In this document: piece after piece, positions 33,831-44,045 of the stretch
How the letters are laid out: the number at the start of each line of letters is the position of its first letter
How positions within the stretch are numbered: the first letter of the stretch is position 1
Assembly (NCBI RefSeq): GCF_000283155.1
Contig: NW_004454178.1
Location: 7,414,088 to 7,478,087, forward strand
DNA: 64,000 bases
DNA from: Ceratotherium simum simum
Lineage: Eukaryota; Chordata; Mammalia; Perissodactyla; Rhinocerotidae
Direction of reading: 5' to 3'
Translations under genes and position numbers: made by a program
Notes under the pieces: generated by a model
The model's input: the letters and a program-made list of their open reading frames with translations, nothing else
The model's database searches: none
What the model was told of the DNA's origin: nothing

Positions 33831-36312
33831 TAAAGGAAATGCGTTGTATTTTAGGAGCTCATATCTGTTGAGTACTTGCCAGTGACAGGAACTCATATCT
33901 CATGAGGCAGCAGGTCTCATTTTTGGTAGATCCAATTATTATTATTATCTAATTATTATTGCTCTTGAAATATTTGAAGATACCATCAGGCTTCTTCTTA
34001 AACATTCCTATGTTCTTCAATTTCTTCCTATTGTTAGCATTATAAAACTGGCCACCCTCTACAGATATGTTCAGGTTCGTTAATGCCACCTCTAAATGAG
34101 GCACCTCTAACTTAAGACTAGATGGGAACTAGCAGTACTAAACCTATCACTTCCCTCCAACATACAATTACACTTTTATTAGTGCTGCCTGGGACTGGAT
34201 TTCCTGTCTAGCAGCCAAGTCATGTTTGGAGCTCCTATTTAGCTTGTAGCTAAGAAAGCCCTACCTCATTTTCATATAAACCATTGGAAGCTATTTTTAG
34301 AATTCAAGTTCTCTGTCTTACCTAATCGATGTTACCTTCTGGGACAAATATTGAAAATCCTTCAAGCACGGAATGAGGAAATCCTGACTCCAGGCACTTG
34401 GTGTCAGTTAAATAGACCACATTTCACCTATTTATATTTTAAAAAAGAACTGAGAGGGAGCAGTGAGACACTGAACATCAAGTTGAACAGAGTGGTCCTG
34501 TTGTGATCTGAGGTTCTGTCCTGGTCTGTAGGACTGAAAGCGTCATTAATCAGCGTCAACCAGGCTTTAGGCTGTGAAGCTGGGAGGCAGTCACTTCAAC
34601 TCAATAATTTTCAAAACTTGGCTTTGACAGTCACAGGATTTCTTAGTATCTGTTTGTTGATTGTTGTTGCTGTGTTTGTGGGAAATGAAAGCTGCCATTG
34701 AACAATCTCGGTGAACCCCTCCCAATCCCCAAAATATGCCTGGAATATGTCAACAAGTTTTCATTTGGAAATGTCGCTTTTCCATAAAGGAATCTTTGCT
34801 TCTTATCCAAGACATAATATTGGTATTTGGTAAAAATGTACCAAATACTGTGTCCTTGCGGCCAGCTATATTAGTTGTCAAAACTGAGTTTTTATCCTTC
34901 AATAAAAAGGAAAATATCTCTGAGTTCAGATATTCCTCCATTTCTAAGGGAACTGAAGTATAGAGTCAAATGCTAACTGTTCTTTACATACATATAAAAA
35001 ACATACCTGAGGATTTTATTATTCAGCCCATTTATCTCTATTGTATCCAGTACAATATAATGATAGAATACAATGATACAAGATATAGATACACACACAC
35101 GTGTAGATATACAAAGCATCTCTACACGTATACACCTATAGTATAAATGTATACATAGGCACATGTATCAAAGCATCAAAGCACAAAGCATTAAATTGTG
35201 ACCAAATCTCATTACCCCATGCTGGTGGCATTCTTGTACCCACCTATAATTTACACACATCCTGGTCTGACTCGGGTTTTCTCAACAGGTGCATCTGACT
35301 CCCAGTGATCATAAATTACTCTTATAAAGGCTCATCAATTGCTTGATTGGTTTCTGGAAAATAAATTCAATGTATACATTGTTAATGTCAAGCTTACACA
35401 TTTTGGTTTCTGGAATCTACTTTTGTTTTTATTTTAAAAATTGATAAAGTATTTCTTTGTTCTGATTCTTTGGCATTTCTCCCTTTCTCCACAATTATTC
35501 AAAGATCCTTAACCATGGGATGAGAGTGCTTCTTTTGGCTCTCATCCCCTTTTCTTTTAGCTAATATTGTCAGTCTTTGGTTCTGCTGGCCTCCTCTGGT
35601 GCTAGTTCTGTTCTGTTCCCAGTTGCTGAGCCCTGAGGTTGCTGGTCTGCTGTGTACTTCGTGCACCTCAATGCCCAATCCCAGCAGGAGCCCTGTGCTC
35701 CTGGACCACTCCTTCACTGAGCCCTTGTGGACATCCCAGCACACAGAGTCCTTCCTGCCTCAAGCTCCTAACCACAGCTGCTTCTCGGGTCAGCCTTGGT
35801 AGAATACATCATCTGCTGCTTGCCTGTGGTGATGGAGGTCTGCTGCCCAACACTGCCTTGTCTCTCCTCCCCTCCACTTCATTTAATCATTGTGATAAGA
35901 GAGAGGAGACAAAGAGAGAATGTTGTGAGTCTCATTCCTCTGGACCTTGACCCTGCAAATATCCTCAACCACTTTGGTGCCCCTGCCCAACATCACCATC
36001 CCCACTGCTACCTCCACCTGAGTGCACGTGGACCAGAACCAGGAACCACTGACCATCCCTGGCCAAAGCACAGACCCTTACACTCTGACCTGGAAAAGAA
36101 GTATGTTTCTCTTTAGTCACATGGCATTTATTCAACAAAACCTTACACTGACGTTATTTTTGTATGTGGAATTAGAAATGTTCAGATAGACATAAGTTCT
36201 TTGGTGTTTAGTTTTTGATCTTCCCTAGAATAACTAGCCCATGTTCTCAGAAACAGTTAATTCCAGCCCTAAAATGATATTATTGATTGAAACCAAAAAG
36301 TGGAAAACCGAA
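33831..36312. other. Mostly unique sequence with short tandem tracts
   Basis: Short ATT repeats near 33935-33955 and an ACAC tract near 35092-35100. The C/T-rich stretch 35590-36060 has overlapping open frames on both strands but no recognisable product. Confidence 0.45.
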
Positions 36313-36313
36313 G

Positions 36314-36331
36314 CAACAACAACAACAACAA
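36314..36331. repeat. (CAA)6 microsatellite
   Basis: Six tandem 'caa/aac' units inside unique sequence. Confidence 0.9.
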
Positions 36332-36679
36332 AAACCAAGACCTATTTGAATGATTTAAGTAAAAAGGCAGGATCAGGTTTTCTTGAAGTTCCCTCCAAAG
36401 TTTTCAGTCACTGTGGACTCAGAGGGGTAGGTGAGCACGTATATTACATAAGCGCTAGTTTTGCCTGGTGATGGCTTGTTGGAAGGAACGATACAGAAGA
36501 AACATGAGAAATAAAGGAGGAGACACAGAGAGGACAAGGAGGAAGAAAATGTCCAGAACAAGATGAAGAAGGAGGGGAGAAGTAAAAGAAAGAAGCAGTT
36601 ATAACTTCACATTCCAAGGAACACACTGCTAAAAAGGAATCTAATGATGAGGCAGATTTTTTTTTTTCCATTTGTTTAG

Positions 36680-36888
36680 GCTCATGGCCTGATTTTGCTC
36701 TGGCTTTCATTGTGTACATGGGCCAAGGCAGGTTTTCCAGGGCAGTCAAGCTTCTTCCTGACCTGCTGGAATGTCGTTCTTGGATGTCATGGAAAGAAGT
36801 GCCTCGGCTCCTATATCCCTGGAGGAGTGGGTCAAAGTATTCATCAACCCACGGACACACATTTGACTCTGCTGGAGATAGAAAGGAT
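36680..36888 (+). other. Exon-like block with strong splice motifs (unproven)
   Basis: An acceptor-like signal (11-12 T, then 'ccatttgtttag') ends at 36679. A donor-like 'gtaagtg' begins at 36889, preceded by 'aggat' instead of the ideal 'ag'. The 209-bp interval is open in one + frame from 36679 into the following sequence and also in a second + frame from 36695. The minus strand is open here too: a 138-codon frame covers 36444-36860 and has an acceptor-like 'tttctatctccag' just upstream, near 36872-36884. No frame gives a protein family I recognise. It may be an lncRNA exon, a decayed coding exon or a chance arrangement. Confidence 0.3.
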
Positions 36889-37074
36889 GTAAGTGAAGTC
36901 TTTTTTCCTCATTGGGCTTATTAGCCAGATGAAGAGATAAAACCTATGGGAAATGATAAGTAGAACCTTTGGCTATAAGTAGTGAGTGCCCAAGATGTGA
37001 ATGTAAAAATAAGAGCCCAGCCACGCAGATGAGCAGGAGGCATGGTGGGACCTCTTATGCAGGTGGTGAAGAAG

Positions 37075-37215
37075 AAAGAGTATAGGGATTGGGGTCAGGA
37101 TACATGGGTTCAAATTATGGTCCTGCCACTTGCCTATTATGTGACCTTGGCCCCTTTGTTTTACCCCATGAAGTCTCAGTTTTTAGGTGTGTAAATGGTA
37201 CCTATAATGTATACT
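37075..37215 (+). mobile_element. MIR SINE, sense
   Basis: 'tatagggattggggtcagga', 'gtcctgccacttgcctatta', 'tgtgaccttggcccctttgt' and 'aaatggtacctataatg' follow the sense MIR order. Confidence 0.75.
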
Positions 37216-38173
37216 TTACAAAACATCATTCAAAAATATTATCTTGGCAGTTCTGTAAAATGTGAAACATTGTACGAAGTCAACTCTTCTTATCCTTGTA
37301 TTGGAACTTTGCTGGAGAGTGTTCTCAGAAGAGAATCCTCAGGGAGACAGGGTTTTCTTGCCTTGCATCCAGAGGAAGCCATGAATACTGATGGAGGCAA
37401 GCATTTCCATCAGATTGGGAGAGGTAAGAAAAGCACACAGAAATCTAGAGGCTTCTGCAATCTCCTGGCATCTTGTCCCACCTTAGTTCTTTCCTGAGCT
37501 TCTCAGATGCAGAGATATGTAGACGTACAGACTTGGGGATGGGCCACAATGAATTTAGGGCTAAGCAGGACAGCTGGCTCAGCCTATGAGAAGCATTCTC
37601 ACCCAAAAGAAAAGTTCTCTGAACAGGAATTTCTTTTCACTTACTCACTCTGGTGTCTTGACATTGGGATCGGGGGGTGTAACTTGAAGAGTCCAAGGCC
37701 TGGGTTCAATTTCTTTGTAGAAAACTCGTAAAGTAAGGGAGCTATTACAGGTGCACACAGAAGAGCTTAACAAGAGAAAAATGTATGGTTTTGCTCCAGG
37801 AAAGAAGAGGGTACATACCCCTCACCCACTTTTTAAAAAAGTGTTTTCTCCTATAATCTTCCTTCCATAGCTGTTTGCTTATTCAAACTCCAGGACTCCA
37901 ATCTTGTAGGTCCTTCAACTCCGGGACTCATTGTATTCCAGGAAGTCCTCCTGATGCAATGCAAGGTCCCTGTCCCATCTCTCCACCTTCTGTTCCCAAA
38001 CGTCCTCGGCAACTTGAAACTGAGGCACAGAGCAGGTCAGGACCACATTGTCTTGAAGACCCAGGGCAGAATAAAAAGAAGACATTTCCAATTTTGAGAG
38101 AATGGGTAGATGGGATTGTGGAATTTAGGTGGGATCTATAGGAAGCTGGTCTATCTTCATCCTTATAATCATC
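37216..38173. other. Unique sequence, no recognised feature
   Basis: 'gggagaggtaagaaaag' near 37420 is donor-like, but no exon can be defined. No named repeat. Confidence 0.45.
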
Positions 38174-38175
38174 TA

Positions 38176-38941
38176 CAGTCAGGCTTCACCTAAGGACCGG
38201 GATACGTTCGGGGAAATATGCCCTTTCGTCACTGTGCAAACATCATCGAGTGTACCAAAGGGGAACACAATTTGCCACCCCAAAATGTGTCTCTTTAACA
38301 TAAGGATTATTTTAGGCTGATTATTTTTAATAAATGAAAGACTCAGAAAGTCTTTCTTGTTACTTCCCCCTTAACTGCCTAAAAGAATTCAGATAAAAAA
38401 ACCTGTCTCAGGAAGTGAGCATCACCCGAGCATAACATGAACTGGGTGGTAGACAGGGAGGAATCTAGACAAGCCTGTTTATTGGGCTCCCCTCTGTGTT
38501 CTTCTGTTTCTGTGTGGCCAAACACTTCTTTCCAAACATTTGCTTCTTTTCAACTAAGTGTAAATTGCCTGCCATACCTTTGAAGTCCCTTAATCTCCCC
38601 ATCCCCAAGATCCTCTTTTGTCTTTAGCTGAGGATGGTATTTAAGGTGAGGTCTTTGGCCATTTTGGTGAGTTACTTGGTTTTCCTGAGTTTCTCCCATG
38701 TATACATATTGTTAAACTTTTGCTTGTTTTCCTCCTGTTAACCTGTCTCATGCCATTTTAATTCTTAGACCAGTCAGAAGAACCTAGAAGGGTAGAGGAA
38801 AATTTCTTCATCCCCTAAAGCACTTACACAAACCTAGACAGGATAGCCCACCATCTAGGCTATATGGTACAAATTTTATGGGACCACTGTTGTATATGTG
38901 TTCTGTTGCTGACTGAAACGTTGTTATGCAGCACATGATAG
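38176..38941 (-). mobile_element. MER2-like element carrying a solo LTR, copy 1
   Basis: The outer ends are MER2/Tigger-group termini: 'cagtcaggcttcacctaagg' on the left and 'acgttgttatgcagcacatg' on the right, with TA at both edges (38174-38175 and 38942-38943). The MER2 part is a short internally deleted form of about 200 bp. It is split between 'cgagtgtac' and 'cttacacaaacctag' by the LTR at 38256-38819, flanked by 'gtac' and 'gcac' (one mutated 4-bp target duplication). The left edge of Tigger1 follows directly. An inverted second copy lies at 42083-42865. Confidence 0.85.
38256..38819 (+). mobile_element. Solo retroviral LTR inside MER2, copy 1
   Basis: 564 bp, no internal retroviral sequence attached. 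LTR-like features: near-terminal match to TG...CA allowing for mutation ('caaagggg' at the left, 'cccctaaa' at the right), a TATA-like 'ggtatttaagg' (~38637) and a T-rich region before the right end. The 4-bp flanking duplication favours a class I (ERV1-like) element. The family name is not known to me. It matches the LTR at 42211-42775 with roughly 10-15% difference by eye. Confidence 0.8.
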
Positions 38942-39062
38942 TATAGGCGTACCTTAGAGATACCGTGGGTCCTGTTCCAGAGAACTACAATAAAGTAAAT
39001 ATTGCAATAAAGCAAGCCACACAAATTTTTTGGTTTCCCAGTGCATTTAAAAGTTATGTTTA

Positions 39063-39373
39063 GGGCCGGCCCTATGGCTTAGCATTTAAGTGTGCGTGCT
39101 CTGCTACTGGCGGCCCGGGTTCGGATCCTGGGTGCACACCAATGCACCGCTTCTCCGGCCATGCTGAGGCCGTGTCCCACATACAGCAACTAGAAGGATG
39201 TGCAACTATGACATATAACTATCTACTGGGGCTTTGGGGGAAAAAAAAAATGGAGGAGGATCGGCAATAGATGTTTTCTCAGAGCCAGTCTTCCTCAGCA
39301 AAAAGAGGAGGATTAGCATGGATGTTAGCTCAGGGCTGATCTTTCTCACAAAAAAAAATAAATAAATAAAATA
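39063..39373 (+). mobile_element. ERE SINE inserted in Tigger1
   Basis: Full-length ERE: 'gggccggccctatggcttag', B box 'ggttcggatcc', 'cagcaactagaaggatgtgc', an A-run, then two related ~50-bp tail units (39254-39305 and 39306-39355, each starting 'gaggagga'). The flanking 'aa(g/a)ttatgttta' at 39050-39062 and 39373-39385 is a target duplication of Tigger1 sequence with one mismatch. Confidence 0.93.
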
Positions 39374-39467
39374 AAATTATGTTTATACTATGCTGTAGTC
39401 TATTAAGTGTGAAATAGCATTATGTTTTAAAAAATGTACATTATCTTAATTAAAAAATAATTTATTA

Positions 39468-39711
39468 GGGGCTGGCCCAATGGTGTCGTGATTGAGCTCA
39501 CGCACTCTGCTTTGGTGGCCCAGCGTTCACAGGTTCAGATCCTGGGGGCGGACATATGCACCACTTGTCAAGCCAGGCTGTGACGGTGTCCCATATGAAG
39601 TAGAGGAAGATGGGCATGGAAGTTAACCCAGGGCCAATCTTCCTCAGCAAAAAAAAAAAAAAAAAGAGGAAGATTGGCAACAGATGTCAGCTAAGGGCTA
39701 ATCTTCCTAGA
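39468..39711 (+). mobile_element. Older ERE-like SINE inserted in Tigger1
   Basis: Head 'ggggctggcccaatggtgtc', B-box relic 'aggttcagatcc', body 'ggaagatgggcatggaagtt'. An internal A17 run (about 39650-39665) is followed by a further 'gaggaagattggcaacagat' unit. The flanking 'aaaaaata(a/c)tttatt(a/g)' is a target duplication with two differences. Its greater divergence suggests an earlier insertion than the SINE at 39063. Confidence 0.88.
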
Positions 39712-40006
39712 AAAAAATACTTTATTGTTAAAAAATGCTAACAATCATCTGGCCTTCAGCTGGTGGAAGGTCTTGCCTCAACGTTGATGGCTGCTGATTG
39801 ATCAAGGTGGTGGTTGCTGAAGGTTGGCATGGCTGTAGCAATTTCTTAAGAGAACAATGAAGTTTGCTGCACTGATTGATTCTTCCTTTCACGAATGGTT
39901 CCTCTGTAGCATGTGATGCTGTTTGATAGCATTTTACCCACAGTAGAACTTTCTTCAAAATTGGAGTCAATCTTCTCCAACCCCACTGCTGTTTTAGCTA
40001 AGTTAG

Positions 40007-40588
40007 CTAAGGTTTAGCTAAGGTTACTAAGTTTATGTAATATTCTAAATCCCGTGTTGTCATTTCAACAATTTTCTTAACATTTTCACCAGGAGTAAAT
40101 TCCATCTCAAGAAACCATTTTCTTTGCTCATTCATGAGAAGCAACTTCTCATTCATTAAAGTTTGATCATGATATTGCAGAAATTCAGTTATATCTTCAG
40201 GCTCTATTTCTAATTCTAGTTCTTTTGCTATTTCCACCACATCTGCGGGTACTTCCTCCACTGAAGTCTTGAACACTTCAAAGTCATCCATGAGGGTTGG
40301 AATTAGCTTCTTCCAAACTCCTGTTAATGTTGATATTTTGACCTCTTCCCATGAATCACGAATGTTCTTAATGGCATCTAGAATAGTGAATCCTTTCCAG
40401 AAGATTTTCGATTTACTTTGCTCAGATCCCTCAGAGGAATCACTATCTATGGCAGTTATAGTCATACAAAATGTATTTCTTAAATAATAATACTTGACAG
40501 TTGAAATTACCCCTTGATGCATGGGCTGCAGAATGGATGTTGTGTTAGCAGGCATGAAAACAACATTAATCTCATTGTACATCTCCAT
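40007..40588 (-). pseudogene. Tigger1 transposase, C-terminal fragment
   Basis: A 193-residue open frame from the C-terminal half of the pogo-type transposase. The motif '[19 protein letters not shown]' near its start is the block that normally reads PMDQG, so the last catalytic aspartate of the DDE/D domain is His here. Downstream is the Glu/Asp-rich tail typical of the family. It is separated from the preceding piece by a rearranged segment at about 40589-40632, so no complete transposase can be made. It is a genomic relic with no sign of domestication. Confidence 0.9.
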
Positions 40589-40632
40589 CAGAGCTCTTGG
40601 GTAACTAGGAGGGTTGTTTACACCATAGATGG

Positions 40633-40974
40633 TTACACCATCTTGTGTGCATTGTCATTAAGCAGTAATATTTTGAAAAGAGTCTTTTTTTCTGGGCAGT
40701 AGGTCTCAACAGTGGGCTTCAAGTATTCAACAAACCATGTTGTAAAGGGATGTGCTGTCATCCAGGCTTTGTTGTTCCATTTATAGAGCATAAGTAGAGT
40801 AGATTTAGCATAATTCTTAAAAGCCTTAGGATTTTGGGAATGGATAATAAGCATTGGCTTCAACTTAAAGTCATTAGCTACATTAGCCCCTAACGAGAGA
40901 GTCAGCCTGTCCTTTGCAGCTTTGCAGCCAGGCATTGTCTTCTCCTCTCTAGCTATGAAAGTCCTAAATGCCAT
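40633..40974 (-). pseudogene. Tigger1 transposase, central catalytic fragment
   Basis: A 113-residue open frame on the minus strand from the centre of the transposase. It contains '[19 protein letters not shown]' near the start and '[11 protein letters not shown]' near the end, where the second catalytic aspartate sits. The frame is broken at both ends: a stop and frame change upstream near 40975-41010, and the rearranged segment downstream that separates it from the C-terminal piece. It is part of the same decayed element. Confidence 0.88.
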
Positions 40975-40999
40975 CTTCTTTCAATATCAGGCTGTTTTG

Positions 41000-41545
41000 T
41001 CTGCATTGCAAATCTGTCGTTTAGCGTAGCCACCGTCATTAGTGATCTCAGCTAGATCTCCTGGATGTCTTGCTGCAGCTTCTGCAGCAGCACTTGCTGC
41101 TTCCCCTCGCACTCTTATGTCGTGGAGAAGGCTTCTTTCCTTAAACCTCATGAACCAACTTCTGCTAGTTTCAGACTTTTCTTATGCAGCTTCCTCACCT
41201 CTCTCAGCCTTCAGAGAATTGAAGAGAGTTAGGGCCTTGCTCTGGATTAGGCTTTGGCTTAAGGGAATGTTGTGGCTGGTTTGATCTTCTATCCAGACCA
41301 CTACAACTTTCTCCATATCAGCAATAAGGATATTTTGCTTTCTTATCACTCGTGCATTCACTGGTGGTTTTAATTTTCTTCAAGAACTTTTTCTTTGCAT
41401 TCATAACTTGGCTAACTGTTTGGCACAAGAGGTCATGCCAGTCTTGGCTTTTGACATGCCTTCCTTGCTAAGCTTAATCATTTTTAGCTTTTGATTAAAA
41501 GACAGAGACATACAACAATTCCTTTCACTTGAACACTGAGAGGAC
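41000..41545 (-). pseudogene. Tigger1 transposase, N-terminal remnant
   Basis: The region normally encoding the N-terminal DNA-binding domain and the first catalytic aspartate. On the minus strand a relic of the first catalytic block reads N-A-D-K-T-A followed by a stop near 41000, where the family has an Asp-Glu pair: the Glu is Lys. No long minus frame survives. The + frame at 41042-41284 is a shadow. Confidence 0.75.
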
Positions 41546-41957
41546 ATTGTAGGGTTATTAACTGGCCTAATTTCAATATTGCTGTATCTCAGGGAATAGG
41601 GAGACCCAGGAGAGAGAGAGAGAGATCGGGGAAAGGGCAGTAGATGGAGCAGTCAGAACACACACAACATTTATCGCTTAAGTTCACTATCTATATGGGC
41701 ACGATTTGTTTTGCCCCCAAAAAGTTACAGTAATAACATCAAAGATCATTGACCACACATTACCATAACAAACATAATAATAACGAAAAGTTTGAAATAT
41801 TGCTAGAATTACCAAAAAGTAACACAGAGACATGAAGTGAGTGAATGCTGTTGGAAAAATAGCGCCAATAGACTTGCTCAACACACAGTTGCCACAAACC
41901 CTCAATTTGTAAAAAATGAAATATCTGTGAAGCACAATAAAACAAGGTATGCCTGTA

Positions 41958-42066
41958 CAGTACTTAGTGCAGTGCCTGGCACCTAGTAAACATTCTGTAG
42001 ACTTCAGCTAGTATTCATGTTATTACTGCACTGTCATCATCATCAACATCATTATCAACATCATAG
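41958..42066 (+). mobile_element. MIR 3' end followed by ATC-rich tract
   Basis: 'cagtacttagtgcagtgcct' and 'ggcacctagtaaacattctg' are the sense MIR 3' end. It abuts the right TA of Tigger1, which may have inserted at or near this MIR. 'tcatcatcatcaacatcatt' follows at about 42033. Confidence 0.65.
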
Positions 42067-42082
42067 TTATTGAAATGACACC

Positions 42083-42865
42083 TAGTTACATGCCACACAA
42101 CAATGTTTTGGTCAGCAATAGACAGCATATACTATGGTGGTCTCAGAAGATTAGTATCATATAGCCTAGGTGTGTGTAGTAGGCTATATCATCTAGGTTT
42201 CTGTAAGTGCTGTAGGGGAGGACAAAATTTTCCTCTATCCTTCTAGGTTCTTCTGGCTGGTCTAAGAATTAAATTGACATGAGACAGATTAATAGGAGAA
42301 AAACAAACAAAAGTTTAATAACATGTATACATGGGAGGAACCTCGGAAACCTGGATAACTCACCAAAATGGCTGAAGCCACTACCTTAAATACCATCCTC
42401 AGCTAAAGACACAAGAAGATGCTGGGGGTAGGGAGACTCAGGGACTTCAAAGGAAGGAAGGCAGTTCACAGGTAGGTGGAAAGAAGTAAACACTTGGAAA
42501 AGAAGTATTTGGCCACACAGAAACAGAAGAACACAGAAGGGAGCCCAACAAACGGGCTTTTCTAGATTCCTCCCTGTCTACCACCTCGTTCGTGTTATGC
42601 TCAGGTGACAGCTCGCTTCCTGAGACAGGTTTTTTAATCTGAATTCCTTTAGGCAGTTAATGGGGAGGTAACAAGAAAACATCTCCAAGTCTTTTATTTC
42701 TTAAAAATACTCAGCTTAAAATAACCCTCAGGTTAAAGAGATGTGTTTTAGGGTGGCAAATTTTGTTTCCCTTCGGTATACTCTATGATGTGCGCACAAT
42801 GATGAAATCGCCTAATAACACCTTTCTCAGAACGTATCCCTGTCATTAAGCAATGCATGATTTTG
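42083..42865 (+). mobile_element. MER2-like element carrying a solo LTR, copy 2
   Basis: Inverted counterpart of copy 1. Left terminus 'tagttacatgccacacaaca', right terminus 'taagcaatgcatga', with TA after the right end (42866-42867). The MER2 halves meet the LTR at exactly the corresponding site: 'tctgtaagtgc' before it and 'gtatactctatgatgtgcgc' after it. The 4-bp flanks ('gtgc' and 'gtat') are mutated forms of the same duplication seen in copy 1. Confidence 0.85.
42211..42775 (-). mobile_element. Solo retroviral LTR inside MER2, copy 2
   Basis: 565 bp, minus strand, same LTR as 38256-38819. The outer end 'tgtaggggaggac' gives the CA terminus on the minus strand, and the other end is 'cccttcg'. 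'tagctgaggatgg' and the TATA-like stretch are shared with copy 1 when read on the minus strand. No internal retroviral genes are attached. Confidence 0.8.
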
Positions 42866-42867
42866 TA

Positions 42868-43050
42868 TGGATTATATTGTTTAATTCTCACAGTGACTGA
42901 GATAGATTAAATTATTATCAGCTTTTCATAAATGAGATTGCCAATGTTCAAAAAGGTGAATTAAAGAGCCAAAGATCAAATAGTAAGAAATGGCAGAACT
43001 AGAATTGAAACTCAGGCAGATTAAGTGCCAAAGATCAAGATCTTAATTAT
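42868..43050 (-). mobile_element. MIR SINE, antisense
   Basis: 'tgtttaattctcacagtgac', 'cttttcataaatgagattgc' and 'atggcagaactagaattgaa' follow the antisense MIR order. It starts right after MER2 copy 2. Confidence 0.7.
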
Positions 43051-43589
43051 TGCATCCGGGGCCCTATAAGTGATGGGTCCTCTCCAGCCATCTTTTGCAT
43101 CTACTGCTTCTAGAGAGCATCCCACTCCGTTATGCACCTGATCCTCCTTCCAACTACTGTGAACTTCGCCTTGAACCTGGGGAGCTCTGGCCCAGAGCTT
43201 GGACTTTTGATGTGAACAACAGAGAAACCAAGAGTTTGATTCCCTCAGCCTTCAAGAGAGCCTACACTCATTTCTCTAAAGATGATCAGCAGACATGGGA
43301 GACTAGGATATGTGAAAATAGCAGGAGGAGGGAGGGCTTGTATTCCTAATGCTGCATTCATAGGTCATTGCACCATCTTACTTCTCATTAATCCTGAAGC
43401 TCCCAGAAGCCTCAGCTTCTCTCCATTTCACTCTCTTTACACTAAAGCTGAGAGCCTTGACTTTTTTCTCTATCTCTAGTATCTCCACTCCCATGATAGC
43501 CATTTAAGCACAGGCACTTCCCAGTCACCATAAGGGATACTCTGAGAATATTCTGGTTATGGATAATGCATCAGAATAGATCTGAACAT

Positions 43590-44045
43590 GAAACATGCCA
43601 ACAGAGTAAACAGGAGAGTTTAATAAAGGGACTGTTTACAAAGTTGTGGGAGGTTTAAAGGAAATCAACAAGGGATATGGGGTGGGGTCACAGCAGCAGT
43701 GGGGTGCTGTTAACATACTAAGGCCTGAAGGGGTTAGGGGAGAGCAGTGGTTTCTCCAATCTCGACATGATAGTGGTAGTTGTAGTAGAGAAGTGCCTGG
43801 CAAGGGCTGTGCCTTCAGTAGAGAAGGCAGTCTCTGCAACTCACGTCTCAGCAGGAAAGCATGCACGGAATAAATACCCCAAACTCTCTCCTCCTTGTGA
43901 TCTCCTGCTGGTACCTCCCATTGGTAGAACCCAACCAAAGCCAGAAGGCAAGCGAGTCCAATGAAACACTTCCATAAAGCTTAGCCTCCCAGGAAATATG
44001 CAGGGTAGAGAAGAGTTGAGAGTGCACCTGATAGAAAATGGGGCA
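43590..44045. repeat. Interspersed repeat, family not assigned
   Basis: 'gagtttaataaagggactgt', 'cctgaaggggttaggggaga', 'gtgatctcctgctggtacct', 'cccattggtagaacccaacc' form an order I recognise from many mammalian loci, but I cannot name the family. Confidence 0.55.

Larger units (their letters stand above)
38944..41955 (-). mobile_element. Tigger1 DNA transposon, near full length
   Basis: The left end 'taggcgtacc' and right end 'aacaaggtatgcctg' are inverted repeats of the Tigger1 type, flanked by TA (38942-38943 and 41956-41957). Two ERE SINEs and their target duplications account for about 580 bp. The remainder is about 2.43 kb, very close to the expected Tigger1 length (~2.4 kb). The transposase is encoded on the minus strand and broken into fragments (see the three pseudogene entries). 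The left TA directly abuts the end of MER2 copy 1. Old, inactive element of the pogo/Tc1-mariner superfamily. Confidence 0.93.

Noticed and set aside
42033..42066. CRISPR-like short repeats
   Set aside because: Simple ATC/CAT low-complexity sequence without spacers, in a mammalian genome.
38176..42865. A complete endogenous retrovirus with two LTRs flanking an internal region
   Set aside because: The two LTRs are in opposite orientation, each lies inside its own MER2 element with its own 4-bp flanks, and the sequence between them is Tigger1, not retroviral genes.
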